From Desulfogranum japonicum DSM 18378 (lineage in GTDB: Bacteria > Desulfobacterota > Desulfobulbia > Desulfobulbales > Desulfobulbaceae), in assembly GCF_000429945.1 (NCBI RefSeq), contig NZ_AUCV01000004.1, positions 168,585 through 232,584 of the forward strand: a stretch of DNA of 64,000 bases, given 5' to 3'. Below, one piece after another: positions 1 through 9,034 of this stretch. Position numbers and translations under genes: made by a program. Under the pieces are notes generated by a model. The model saw nothing but the letters and a program-made list of their open reading frames with translations. It did no database searches and was not told where the DNA came from. Every line of letters begins with the position of its first letter. Positions within the stretch are counted from its first letter, which is position 1.

Positions 1-650
1 CAGAAGCCATTGCCAAGCAAATTACACCGGTTACAGATCACTATGATGTAGTTGAAATACGTCTGGATGGTATGACCCATCCAGATATACAGGCCTGCCA
101 GCAAAAAATTACAGGACCACTTCTTTTCACCCACCGCCCACTGTGGGAAGGCGGTACCTACAGAGGATCAGAACAGGATCGTCTTGCCCTTCTCGAACAG
201 GCAATAGACGTCGAGGCGGCCTACATAGATATCGAACTTGAAACCGAGGCAGTGCTCCGTTCAAAAATTCTCAACAAAGCTCGGGCAGGAAAAACCAAAT
301 CCATTGTTTCCCACCACAATTTTTCCGGCACCCCTGGTCAGAATGAACTGGTCAACATACTACGCAGAATGCAGAATAGCGGTGCTGATATAGGTAAGAT
401 TATCACAACCGCAAATAACTCAACCGATGTTTCCCGGGTACTCAGTTTAATTCATAATGCACAGGAATTAGACTTTCCGCTGATCACTTTCTGCATGGGA
501 GAGGCTGGCAGAATCAGTCGTTTTGCCACTATATACATGGGAGGGTTTATGACGTATCTTGCACTTGATGAAGCACAGTCGACAGCTCCCGGACAATTCA
601 GCCTGAAACATTTTCACTCTCTCCTCACCCTATTTAACACAAAACAATGA
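1..650 (+). CDS. aroD: 3-dehydroquinate dehydratase, type I (5' end outside window)
   Basis: Converts 3-dehydroquinate to 3-dehydroshikimate in the shikimate pathway (cytoplasm). The reading frame is open from base 3, so the start codon lies before the window; an internal ATG at 72 is not the true start because EIRLD, the conserved strand of class I enzymes, is encoded just upstream of it. Visible class I features are the SHHNFSGTP segment holding the catalytic His, the ADIGKI segment holding the Schiff-base Lys, and a C-terminal MGEAGRISR plus TAPGQFSL loop. The stop overlaps the aroE start (ATGA), so the two are translationally coupled. The missing N-terminus is probably only about 10-25 residues by family length. 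Confidence 0.93.
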   Translation, partial: EAIAKQITPVTDHYDVVEIRLDGMTHPDIQACQQKITGPLLFTHRPLWEGGTYRGSEQDRLALLEQAIDVEAAYIDIELETEAVLRSKILNKARAGKTKSIVSHHNFSGTPGQNELVNILRRMQNSGADIGKIITTANNSTDVSRVLSLIHNAQELDFPLITFCMGEAGRISRFATIYMGGFMTYLALDEAQSTAPGQFSLKHFHSLLTLFNTKQ

Positions 651-1480
651 CCATTAACGGCTCAACACGCTTGTTTGCCATTGTCGGCAATCCGGTACAT
701 CACTCGCTCAGCCCGGTGATGCATAACACAGCCTTTCAGGCTCTGAACTATAATGGGGTCTACGTTCCTCTCCATATCCTCGATATCCAGGCCGGTTTAC
801 AGGGCATGCGACATCTCGGATTCAAGGGGGCTTCCATTACTGTTCCACACAAAGAGACTGTGCTGCCATTGGTAGATGAAGTTGACGAAATAGCTAAAGA
901 AATCGGGGCTGCCAACACCCTGGTTTTCACCCCGTCAGATATCCCTGGTATCGGCAAGGTGAAAGCATACAACACAGACTGGCTCGGCTCCAATCATGCA
1001 CTGGAACAACACATTTCCCTTCAGGGAAGTTCTGCCCTGGTGCTCGGCGCAGGAGGTGCTGCCAAGGCTGTTGCTTATGGCTTGCTGCGTGCCGGCGCCA
1101 AAGTCACTCTCTGCAACCGAACCCAGTCCAAAGCTGAAGAGCTGGCTCAGGCCCTGCAGTGCCAATGGATCCCCCAGGAAGCGTTGGCTGCCTGTACAGG
1201 GGATATCCTTATCAATACAACTACTGTGGGCATGACTCCCAATGTTGATCGGTCACCCTTTCCTGCAACTCAACTCCGCTATTTTCAAGTTGTAATGGAC
1301 ATTGTGTATGCACCATTGGAAACACAACTTTTAAAGGATGCACGGGAGCAAGGATGCAAAACCATTGACGGGCTTGCCATGCTCCTGTTCCAGGGAGTTG
1401 AACAATTTTCCTTGTGGACCGGCCAAAAACCTCCTGTTCAACTCATGCGACAGGCTCTTATTGATGCATTACCCGCTTAA
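647..1480 (+). CDS. aroE: shikimate dehydrogenase (NADP+)
   Basis: Reduces 3-dehydroshikimate to shikimate with NADPH. The 277-residue length is normal for AroE. The N-terminal substrate domain has NPVHHSLSPVMHN and ITVPHKE, with the catalytic Lys in the latter, then NTDWLG. The Rossmann domain begins with VLGAGGAAKAVAYGL, followed by the NADP-phosphate-binding NRTQSKAEELA segment. The C-terminus has DGLAMLLFQGVEQFSLWTG, a typical AroE ending. The ATG overlaps the aroD stop by four bases, and aroA follows after 26 bp, giving an aroDEA operon for three consecutive or nearby shikimate steps. Confidence 0.96.
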   Translation: MTINGSTRLFAIVGNPVHHSLSPVMHNTAFQALNYNGVYVPLHILDIQAGLQGMRHLGFKGASITVPHKETVLPLVDEVDEIAKEIGAANTLVFTPSDIPGIGKVKAYNTDWLGSNHALEQHISLQGSSALVLGAGGAAKAVAYGLLRAGAKVTLCNRTQSKAEELAQALQCQWIPQEALAACTGDILINTTTVGMTPNVDRSPFPATQLRYFQVVMDIVYAPLETQLLKDAREQGCKTIDGLAMLLFQGVEQFSLWTGQKPPVQLMRQALIDALPA

Positions 1481-1506
1481 TTCAGATCACAGAGATTTTA
1501 CATATC

Positions 1507-2784
1507 ATGATTAGCATTCAACCCGTTACCACCATCGACAATACCATAACTGTCCCCGGGTCAAAAAGTCTTACCCAGAGAGCCTTGATAGCAGCAGCCC
1601 TTGCCCAAGGTACTTCAACCCTCTATGGCCCTCTTGCCAGTGAAGATACGGCCTATACCATCAAAGCTTTACATCAGATGGGTATAGAGGTTGATGACAA
1701 TAATCCTGAACAATGGCTTGTCCATGGACAAGGCGGATCCATTGCCACTCCTGATTCTCCTATTTTCCTTGGCAATAATGGCACAGCAACCCGTTTTCTG
1801 ACCTCTGTGGCCTCCCTTGGTCATGGTACAATGCATATTACGGGGAGCGAACGTATGGCAGAGCGTCCCATTTTACCCCTGATGGAAGCTTTGAAAGGCT
1901 GGAATGTAGACATCAACAGCGATGCTGGTACCGGCTGCCCTCCTTTGACTATCAAAGCCAAGGGTATAACCGGAAACTTCACCACCCTTCCAGAAGGGAA
2001 ATCCAGCCAATATCTCTCCTCCCTGTTGCTGGTTGCTCCTTATGCTGCATCAGCGGCAGAACTCAAGGTAGAAGGAGACGTTCTATCTCAGCCCTACGTG
2101 CACATGACGCTGGCTGTTATGGCTGACTTTGGCATCAGGGTCGAGGCGGCTCCAACTCTGACCTATTTCCGTATTCCCCAGGGCCAATATCAGGCCAGAG
2201 AATATCATGTAGAAGGTGACGCCTCCGGTGCATCGTATTTCTGGGGAGCTGCAGCAGTCACCGGTGGCAAGGTAACCGTTGCCAATGTTCCGGTTCCATC
2301 TCTGCAAGGTGACGCAAATCTGGTACCTCTACTTGCCAGAATGGGCTGTGAAGTGACACAGACGGGTACTGGCGTGACGGTTCAAGGGCCTGAGCGCCTG
2401 GAGGGAATTGAAGTGGATATGGGAGACATGCCCGATGTGGCACCAACCCTTGCGGTGGTTGCGGCCTTTGCTGAGGGAACCACCACCATTAACAATATTG
2501 CCCACTTGCGAATCAAAGAATGCGACCGTCTCTCTGCTGTAGTAACAGAGCTGCGAAAAATGGGTGCCGAGGTGGAGGAAGAACAAGATCGAATGATTAT
2601 CCACGGAAAGGCTGGCGGTTCCAATCTCCATGGTGCCTCAATAAACACATATGAAGATCACCGTATGGCCATGTGTTTTGCCGTAGCTGGCCTGAGAATC
2701 CCTGGGGTTACGATCACTGGCGAAGATTGTGTGGTAAAATCTTTCCCCCGTTTCTGGGAAGTATTCGCTCAGCTTGGAAAATAG
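1507..2784 (+). CDS. aroA: 3-phosphoshikimate 1-carboxyvinyltransferase (EPSP synthase)
   Basis: Transfers the enolpyruvyl group of PEP to shikimate-3-phosphate, the sixth shikimate step. The 425 residues match the family. Visible signatures are PGSKSLTQRALIAAALAQG near the N-terminus, LGNNGTATRFL (PEP/S3P site), GSERMAERPI, GKSSQYLSSLLL, DMPDVAPTLAV, the LRIKECDRL EPSP-synthase signature, and TYEDHRMAM near the end. It sits in two inside-out alpha/beta domains by family. The LGNNGTATR form, rather than LGNAGTAMRPL of class I enzymes, suggests a class II-like or divergent enzyme; glyphosate sensitivity cannot be judged from this. It is last in the aroDEA operon, with an R1 repeat downstream. 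Confidence 0.96.
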   Translation: MISIQPVTTIDNTITVPGSKSLTQRALIAAALAQGTSTLYGPLASEDTAYTIKALHQMGIEVDDNNPEQWLVHGQGGSIATPDSPIFLGNNGTATRFLTSVASLGHGTMHITGSERMAERPILPLMEALKGWNVDINSDAGTGCPPLTIKAKGITGNFTTLPEGKSSQYLSSLLLVAPYAASAAELKVEGDVLSQPYVHMTLAVMADFGIRVEAAPTLTYFRIPQGQYQAREYHVEGDASGASYFWGAAAVTGGKVTVANVPVPSLQGDANLVPLLARMGCEVTQTGTGVTVQGPERLEGIEVDMGDMPDVAPTLAVVAAFAEGTTTINNIAHLRIKECDRLSAVVTELRKMGAEVEEEQDRMIIHGKAGGSNLHGASINTYEDHRMAMCFAVAGLRIPGVTITGEDCVVKSFPRFWEVFAQLGK

Positions 2785-2829
2785 ATTGCACGACAATGGT
2801 TGCATCCAGATAATACCTGTCCGGGTCTT

Positions 2830-3016
2830 CCCATATATACGTTTTTTGCTCAAGTTCAGGTAAGCGAAGACTCTATGCCTGCGATACATTGTATCGCAGG
2901 CATAGAGTTGATATCGGCGTCTTCGCTTACCTTCGAGAATACAATTTTAAGCACAGCGCACAAATTGAAGGACAGGTAAGCAAGGAACGAGACTCTAAAA
3001 AGACTATTTATGGACA
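2830..3016. repeat. R1 intergenic palindromic repeat, copy A
   Basis: Non-coding element between convergent aroA and the SAM hydrolase gene. It carries TTTTTTGCTCAAGTTCAGG near the left end and AAAAAGACTATTTATGGACA at the right end. Inside are a 13-bp inverted pair (GGTAAGCGAAGAC at 2859-2871 against GTCTTCGCTTACC at 2919-2931) and a perfect 18-bp stem at 2870-2887/2891-2908 with a 3-nt loop. Related sequence recurs near 5148-5239 and 25400-25544. It could act as a bidirectional transcription terminator here. Best read as a MITE- or REP-like element; no transposase is encoded. Confidence 0.75.
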
Positions 3017-3032
3017 GGCTCCTATTGAACGG

Positions 3033-3824
3033 TTAGAGCGCACGCAACTTACACACCACCTCGTCACCAACTGTTACATCTAGTAAACTTACAGCTTTGC
3101 ACTGATTTGCAGCGACTTCGATGAAACCATCACTGTCTATCAGGAATGCTGTTTCTCCAGAGGGAATTTCTGCATACGTGCGACAAAAAGTGGAGACCTT
3201 CTTTTTCCTGATTGTTAGCCATCGAACCTCTGCGTCAATATCTCCAAATTCTTCCCCACGCAATGACGTCCTGATATTGCCAAAATGATCAATACGGACC
3301 ACGTGACCAATTACCAACTGCCCTTTACGCTTGACCTGACGCGGAAGACACCGGACACATGCATCCAGAGCCATTGCCTGGCCCAATTTCTCGCAGGGTT
3401 CTCCTCTGGCGATCCTTCCTGCAAGAGGAGCCATAATATCGCGGCCATGAAAGGTATGACTTTTTGCCTGCCCATAGGATGCTGCGTAGACGCGCTCAAT
3501 CGTTTCCTGTTCCACTAGCGGTGAGAGAATTCCATTATCCGGACAAACAAACACATGCCCGTTACCTTCGGCGATCAGAATATTCCGGTCACTTCCTACT
3601 CCAGGATCTACAACTGCCAGGTGAACGGTACCGGCTGGAAAGTGAATATAACTCGCAGAAAGCGCATATCCTGCGCCTGTTATATCATGGGGCTGAATAG
3701 CATGCGTGATGTCCACAATACAAAGATCCCTGGCAATGGAAAGCAGCGCACCTTTCAATTGCCCAACGTAGGGATCCTCGAGTCCAAAGTCCGTTATTAA
3801 TGTCACTATGGATAAGCTTTTCAT
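3033..3824 (-). CDS. SAM hydroxide adenosyltransferase (SAM hydrolase, DUF62 family)
   Basis: Family members split S-adenosyl-methionine to adenosine and methionine using water/hydroxide. The 263-residue protein opens with IVTLITDFGLEDPYVGQLKG, the strongly conserved DUF62 N-terminus. It then has VDITHAIQPHDI, HLAVVDPGVGS and VCPDNGILSPL, and a C-terminal beta-barrel part with GHVVRIDHFGNIRTS. Start ATG at 3824 follows a GGAG at about 9 nt. It is a cytoplasmic enzyme by family; there is no signal peptide. It lies 73 bp after mltA on the same strand. Its physiological role, whether SAM homeostasis or a link to fluorinase-like enzymes, is not shown by context. Confidence 0.9.
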   Translation of the reverse strand: MKSLSIVTLITDFGLEDPYVGQLKGALLSIARDLCIVDITHAIQPHDITGAGYALSASYIHFPAGTVHLAVVDPGVGSDRNILIAEGNGHVFVCPDNGILSPLVEQETIERVYAASYGQAKSHTFHGRDIMAPLAGRIARGEPCEKLGQAMALDACVRCLPRQVKRKGQLVIGHVVRIDHFGNIRTSLRGEEFGDIDAEVRWLTIRKKKVSTFCRTYAEIPSGETAFLIDSDGFIEVAANQCKAVSLLDVTVGDEVVCKLRAL

Positions 3825-3897
3825 ACCGCAGTTCTCCAGTCACAATGTCTACAGCCCCGGTAAGGGCCCGGAGAACGGGTGATATGCGATTGCAGGG

Positions 3898-5046
3898 TCA
3901 AATATTTTTAGGCAATAAAACGTACAGCGCTCCCTGCTGCTTCACCCTGCCGGCAGCTACTCCGGCCTCAGGGCCTCTACCCCAGAAAAAATCCAGTCTC
4001 TTTGCCCCTTTAATCGCTGATCCGGTATCCTGAACCAGGGCAAAACGGTGCATTTCCCCGAACCCAATTACCCGACCATGTTGAATTCGGGGCATACGTG
4101 CTTTCAGAAACCCAACCACGCCAAGTGGGTATATGGTGCGATCAGCAGCAAGAGTTCGACCAGCGGACACCGGTTCCCCCATACTACCTATGGCCTCAAT
4201 GGTATCTGACCAGCGAAAAAATATATAAGACGCATTGTGATTCAGAATTTCTTCTCCTTGCTCAGGATGCTCCTGAAGATAATGGCGAATTCTATCAAAA
4301 CTGGCCTGCTCAATCTGCATGCGCCCTGTATCGACCATATATTTGCCAATACTGCTGTATGGATGTCCATTTCGATTTCCGTAGCCTATACTGCGCAGAG
4401 AGCCGTCTTCAAGGCGGATAAGCCCTGATCCCTGAATATGCAGAGAAAACGCATCTATCGGGTCTTTGAGCCACACTATCTCTTGACCGACCAGTTTCTG
4501 CTGCTGTTCTATTTCGCTTCGACTCCAATACGAAACAAATGCACCATTCTGCAGACGCCCTATTTTACCATCACCACGTTGGGCCAGAGTATCAGGGATT
4601 CTATACAGCGGATAACGAAACTCATTATCCGCTTTAAGGCGACCTTCCAGTATCGGTTGATAGTACGCTGTCACTAGAATGTCCCGCTGATGGATGTTTC
4701 CTGTATCTGCAGCAACCCGATACAGGGAACACTGTCGTTGTATGCTTTCCCGTAACTGCTCTGCGGATAGTCTCCTGGCAACAAGACGCTTCAACAATGT
4801 ATTTACCTGTAGAAGCTGATCAACAGTAACGGTTTGCTCTCCAACATATAGCTGTTTTTCACCTGCTTGCCTTTGCAGATAACGTTCACTGATGGACAAC
4901 GCATGAATCAGTCCGCCATAATCAAGATCATCGACTAATTCCGGCCATTCACGTAGCGGTACCTTGTGTAAACGAGGTTCCGCAGAAACGATGGAACAGG
5001 TACAAAACAGCAGCACGGCAAAAAGAAAACAAACGTATCGGTGCAT
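3898..5046 (-). CDS. mltA: membrane-bound lytic murein transglycosylase A
   Basis: Cleaves the MurNAc-GlcNAc bond of peptidoglycan to form 1,6-anhydro ends. The 382-residue precursor begins with a signal sequence (residues 1-22, CFLFAVLLFCTCSIVSA). A Cys occurs in the hydrophobic stretch but a clean lipobox is not obvious, so the mature form may be periplasmic or lipidated. The MltA domain is clear: VTAYYQPILEGRL, DPIDAFSLHIQGSGLIRL and GYGNRNGHPYSSIGKYM. The 3D domain follows with the catalytic Asp region (VQDTGSAIKG, RLDFFWGRGPEAG). It is flanked on the same strand by the SAM hydrolase and DHH genes but with a large upstream gap, so it probably has its own promoter. Confidence 0.92.
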   Translation of the reverse strand: MHRYVCFLFAVLLFCTCSIVSAEPRLHKVPLREWPELVDDLDYGGLIHALSISERYLQRQAGEKQLYVGEQTVTVDQLLQVNTLLKRLVARRLSAEQLRESIQRQCSLYRVAADTGNIHQRDILVTAYYQPILEGRLKADNEFRYPLYRIPDTLAQRGDGKIGRLQNGAFVSYWSRSEIEQQQKLVGQEIVWLKDPIDAFSLHIQGSGLIRLEDGSLRSIGYGNRNGHPYSSIGKYMVDTGRMQIEQASFDRIRHYLQEHPEQGEEILNHNASYIFFRWSDTIEAIGSMGEPVSAGRTLAADRTIYPLGVVGFLKARMPRIQHGRVIGFGEMHRFALVQDTGSAIKGAKRLDFFWGRGPEAGVAAGRVKQQGALYVLLPKNI

Positions 5047-5147
5047 GTATCAGAGTCTGAATAAAAAAGGAATCAAAGGCAAGACAGTATCACAGACAAT
5101 ATGACACTGAACAGAAAAGACAGCATATACCAACTCTAGCGAAGTCT

Positions 5148-5239
5148 TTCCATACATGAGAATTTTTGCTCAAGTTTAGGTAAGCGTAGACTCCGAGGCA
5201 TGCGATAAATTTTACCGCAGACATAGAGTTGATATTGCC
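5148..5239. repeat. R1 intergenic repeat, copy B (partial)
   Basis: Shares with copy A the segments TTTTTGCTCAAGTTTAGG, GGTAAGCG-AGACTC, a TGCGATA...CCGCAG hairpin arm pair and CATAGAGTTGATAT. The right terminal part is degraded. It fills part of the 331-bp gap between mltA and the DHH gene (5047-5377); I see no gene in the rest of that gap. Confidence 0.65.
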
Positions 5240-5377
5240 AGACAAGCGTGGAGCACAGCATAAGTGGCTACAGTTGCCAGGTTATGCCTGTTGTTTCATG
5301 CCCTGGTAAACAAGTCACAACATTTTATCGCATACCCCCGTGAACACACGAGCCATTCAGTCTGTGTAGAATATGTG

Positions 5378-6346
5378 TCAGTTTGCCGTAAAATGGCTGG
5401 AAAGCGCCTCTATAAAAAGTATTTTCTGCTCAGCTGGCAATGCATTGATGCCAGCGGCAGCTGCTCGCCCGCCCCCGGTTGGATATTGCCTGCACAACGC
5501 ATCTGCACCTTTACGGTTGTTCAAAGGGGCGCGTACGCTCACCCGTTGGCTCCCATCTTCATTGAGAATCATTGTTGCATGTGCTTTTTCTGGCTTTTCC
5601 CGAGCTATCTGATTGGAAAAGACACCTACAATTCTGCGAGCCCAGGCAGCATTGGGTAACTCAAAAACACGCGCTGATTCGGTTTCAACAGTAGCACGGA
5701 GGGCCTCAGCCTGGGCGATATCTTCTTTGTACCCATTCCTGAGGGTTTCAAGAACAGCGCTTTGGCGGAAAAATTCAAATACGTCAGAATACTGTCGGAC
5801 CTCTTTGTAGAGAATTGCCGGTGATACGTGAAGATCGTCCAGGGAAAAACCATACCCATTATAATTCAGTAATACACCGACTTCCTGCAATATGGTTGTC
5901 TGTTCCTGACTCAAACCTGCTTGCATGGCCCTGCTCAGGGCCACTTCATTGAGATTATCACCAAAAGCACCTGTAATGGCCCAGGGAAGATACATATCTT
6001 CGAGCAACCCACTGATAATAAGGGACGTGCAGGTTTCAGGTTCCGGATGGATATGAAGCTCCAGCCCTTCGCAGACAGGCAGATCACCACTGTAATGGTG
6101 ATCTGCATAAAATACGGAATTGCCATTTGCAAGCAGTCGGTCTAGTGGACTGCGGTTTTTATCCAGGGATATATCGAGCACTGTAATCGCTGTATCAACG
6201 ACCTTTTCAGCTGCAAGAACATCAAGTAGCCGTATATCTCTTTTTACACCGGTCAATAACCTGGCAGACGGACGAGGTTGATGCAAACGCAACTGATGCA
6301 GTGCACAGATGCCGTCAGCATCTCCATTAAACACATCAATGTACAT
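5378..6346 (-). CDS. DHH family phosphoesterase
   Basis: A 322-residue protein of the DHH/DHHA1 superfamily (nanoRNase, oligoribonuclease or related phosphodiesterases). It starts MYIDVFNGDADGICALHQL, motif I with metal-binding Asp residues. It then has VLDISLDKN, the DHH signature in YADHHYSGDLP, and a C-terminal DHHA1-like glycine-rich motif in PTGGGRAAAAGI. I chose ATG 6346 because AGGAG lies about 9 nt upstream and the conserved domain begins there; a longer frame reaching 6418 would overlap lptD. It lies 16 bp after the lptD stop, suggesting cotranscription with lptD. The exact substrate (c-di-nucleotide, short RNA or pyrophosphate) is not predictable here. Confidence 0.85.
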   Translation of the reverse strand: MYIDVFNGDADGICALHQLRLHQPRPSARLLTGVKRDIRLLDVLAAEKVVDTAITVLDISLDKNRSPLDRLLANGNSVFYADHHYSGDLPVCEGLELHIHPEPETCTSLIISGLLEDMYLPWAITGAFGDNLNEVALSRAMQAGLSQEQTTILQEVGVLLNYNGYGFSLDDLHVSPAILYKEVRQYSDVFEFFRQSAVLETLRNGYKEDIAQAEALRATVETESARVFELPNAAWARRIVGVFSNQIAREKPEKAHATMILNEDGSQRVSVRAPLNNRKGADALCRQYPTGGGRAAAAGINALPAEQKILFIEALSSHFTAN

Positions 6347-6362
6347 GGAAAATCGACTCCTG

Positions 6363-8690
6363 TTAATTTGGCAGATGAACGCCAAATGGGTTGCCGATAT
6401 TCGCAAGCCGGAACACAACCAAATACTTATGATCGTTTTCTGAGTAATTGGAAAGGAGTTCTACGGACCAGCAGGCCGGTTGATAGACCAGACGGACATT
6501 TTCTTCTACGGTTATATCATCGGAAAGAGATTTGGATAATTCATAGCCAAAGTAAAAATTATAAGGCAGAACCAGCCAGGCATCACCGCTTACGGACTCG
6601 GTATTACTTGCGTCATTAAACTTGTAGGTTGCAGAAAGGTAATCGCCCCTGTTACTTCGCATGGCCGCTTCTACGGAATGCCAATAGAAACCGTCAGCAT
6701 ATACGTCTGCTCTGGTTTTATATTTCAGCCACATATTGGGAAGCGGGTAGTAACCGAGATTGATATATACGGGAGTCAGCGGTTCATCTTCGTCTTCACT
6801 CAACAGGCTGTACCCCTGATAGATCTTAAAATAGCCATAATTTCGTTCCCTGAGATTACCGCTTGGTCCACTGAAAACAGTAAAATAGTTATCCGTGCCA
6901 TAATAAATGGTGCTTTCATCGGCAATGGTATCAGTACTGTCCATATACGGGATCTCGTCCTGATCGGCATCGGAAACGAAATTATACTCAACATATGGCC
7001 GAAAGGTGTGCGTCCACGGGGTTTCACTTCCCATGAAGGTATCAAATTCACCAATCATGGTGGTCCCGATCTCGGCATTAAAATCCGCAAGAAGACGATT
7101 TTCAGTATCACCATCCTCGAATTCTACAGCCGTACCTTCTCCATTGGTACTTTGAGTGGTATCGCCATTCACCTGAAGGCCATAGAAAGTATCCCGGACA
7201 CCTGCTGTAACCGTTGTCTCAAGATACTGACTCAGAGGCAACGATGTTGAAAGTTGAGGATGCAGGTCAAATCGATGGGCACCAACACCTTCTTCACGAT
7301 AATAATTCACATAATCGGCGTCCCATGAAAAATCCACACTACTTCCATCATATAGCGGGACCAGACCTGTATATGTCAAACCTGGCAGTTTCCACAATTT
7401 GGAAGGAATGGTTTCAGCTTCGCTGATGTCGTCAATGATGACCACATCGCCCTGCAAAGACGTTCCATTATCAAAGGAGCGAAGTATTTTAAAAGAGTTG
7501 GTACGGTACCGGTTGGTATCATTTTCAAAACCACGTCCGAAAATTTCCTGAAAACGATCCTCAGTGTTATCGTAGCCAGTATTGCCGCTATCGAATTCCA
7601 GTAAATAGTCCTGATCTGAAACCAGGTCGATATCCAATCGTGAGGTCCAGTCACCAATATCCTGGTCTGCTTTGGCACGAACCCAATACCTGGACTGATT
7701 GGTGTGCTGGTAGCCGGTCTCTGTATAATACTCAGTCTCCGATGGATCACTCAACTCGTCTGACAGATAGTTGCCCATGATCATACCTTTATCGTCAACA
7801 TCGACCATATAACGGAATTCCGCACCGACCATCACCCCGCGCTCAGCCATGAAATATGGATACAGTGTCAGGTCGCTGCTGGGAGAGAGGTTGATGAAAA
7901 AAGGCAATTCAACACCAAACCCATCACGGTCGGAGTAGGACATGGAAGGGAACAGGAATCCCGTCTGCCGCTGTCGTTTTGCAGGAAGGATCATGTAAGG
8001 TGTGTAAAGAACAGGTATACCTTTAATTCGAAAAGTCGCGTGTTTCAGGTAGGCATAACCACCATCGGTGATCTCGGTGTCTGCAGCAGCAAAACTCCAG
8101 GGCGCTGTTTCATCATCTTTGAGTTTACAGGTGATAATCCAGCCATCCTCAATATGATAGGTAAGGTCACCGGTTTTTTCTATAACCTTGCCTTCGATGT
8201 GCATGTCTTTGTACTCCCGTATAATCGACGCACCTTCAAAGGTTCCGGTTTCTTCATTGAGGTTCACAACCCCTGAATCTGCGGCCAGTTGATCAGGGCC
8301 GATATCAATGAGCAGGTTTCCCCGGGCTTTTACACGCCCCAGGTCAACATCGTAAACCATCCAATCGGACTTAATCTTGGTCAATACCTTGGTGGTGGTG
8401 ACCACATTTTCCTCGCCCTGTTCTTCAGGCTCCGCGGCATCTTCCCCTAAAAGGTCAGCCCAGCCGGCTGATTCTTTTTTGATCGCCCGGGTAACGGCCT
8501 CCCGTTTTTCCAAAACTACATTTCCCTCAGCGATGATACTGGGAGGATCTTCATAACGGGTTAATTTGTCGGCGGTAATCTCCCATTGTAGGGCGTCAAC
8601 TGATTCGGCACAAACCTCACCGGCACTTGAACAGACGACAAAAACAAGAAGAAGGTTGAGGATCGGGGACCTGGTTATATATTGCTTCAC
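6363..8690 (-). CDS. lptD: LPS-assembly protein LptD
   Basis: Outer-membrane beta-barrel that, with LptE, inserts lipopolysaccharide into the outer leaflet. The N-terminus has a signal peptide (LLLVFVVCSSAGEVCAES). Next comes an OstA/LptA-like jellyroll with ITADKLTRYEDPPSIIAEGNV and LAADSGVVNLNEETGTFEG. The LptD barrel starts near PVLYTPYMILPAKRQRQTGF, followed by beta-strand-rich sequence to a C-terminal VVFRLANIGNPFGV. I place the start at GTG 8690 because AAGGAG lies 9 nt upstream; the longer frame would begin at a TTG (8741) without a ribosome site. The 775 residues are normal for LptD. About 60 residues between the N-terminal strands (around EDAAEPEEQGEE) look like a lineage-specific insertion. 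LptE is not adjacent. Confidence 0.93.
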   Translation of the reverse strand: MKQYITRSPILNLLLVFVVCSSAGEVCAESVDALQWEITADKLTRYEDPPSIIAEGNVVLEKREAVTRAIKKESAGWADLLGEDAAEPEEQGEENVVTTTKVLTKIKSDWMVYDVDLGRVKARGNLLIDIGPDQLAADSGVVNLNEETGTFEGASIIREYKDMHIEGKVIEKTGDLTYHIEDGWIITCKLKDDETAPWSFAAADTEITDGGYAYLKHATFRIKGIPVLYTPYMILPAKRQRQTGFLFPSMSYSDRDGFGVELPFFINLSPSSDLTLYPYFMAERGVMVGAEFRYMVDVDDKGMIMGNYLSDELSDPSETEYYTETGYQHTNQSRYWVRAKADQDIGDWTSRLDIDLVSDQDYLLEFDSGNTGYDNTEDRFQEIFGRGFENDTNRYRTNSFKILRSFDNGTSLQGDVVIIDDISEAETIPSKLWKLPGLTYTGLVPLYDGSSVDFSWDADYVNYYREEGVGAHRFDLHPQLSTSLPLSQYLETTVTAGVRDTFYGLQVNGDTTQSTNGEGTAVEFEDGDTENRLLADFNAEIGTTMIGEFDTFMGSETPWTHTFRPYVEYNFVSDADQDEIPYMDSTDTIADESTIYYGTDNYFTVFSGPSGNLRERNYGYFKIYQGYSLLSEDEDEPLTPVYINLGYYPLPNMWLKYKTRADVYADGFYWHSVEAAMRSNRGDYLSATYKFNDASNTESVSGDAWLVLPYNFYFGYELSKSLSDDITVEENVRLVYQPACWSVELLSNYSENDHKYLVVFRLANIGNPFGVHLPN

Positions 8691-8760
8691 CTCGATCGGC
8701 TCCTTTGTAAAAGAGGTAACTTGGGGGTGGTTACGGTTCAATAAAGATTTACAGATAGTA

Positions 8761-8788
8761 TTGACTGCTCTCTAATTATCTGCATAAT
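8761..8788 (+). promoter_or_regulatory. possible sigma70 promoter
   Basis: TTGACT, 16-nt spacer, CATAAT in the AT-rich divergent region (8691-9034) between lptD and the radical SAM gene. It is about 250 bp from the downstream start, so assignment is uncertain. I see no gene in this 344-bp stretch. Confidence 0.3.
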
Positions 8789-9034
8789 TGTATTATATAG
8801 GCGCAATCAAACGAGAGCAACGTATTAGAATAACGTGTATAAAAATTACACATACAATGCGTCGGAATGTACGCCCATGGCTGTGTTGTGTCAAGACAAA
8901 ACTCGTAGAATTGCCTTGCACTACAGGCCAATTTAGTTTAATAAACGGCAGGTTGAGGGGCAGGCAAATATCAAAGTCTCAGTGATTTGACCAAATGCAC
9001 CTGCCATCAATATGTAGCCCAGCATACCCATTTT

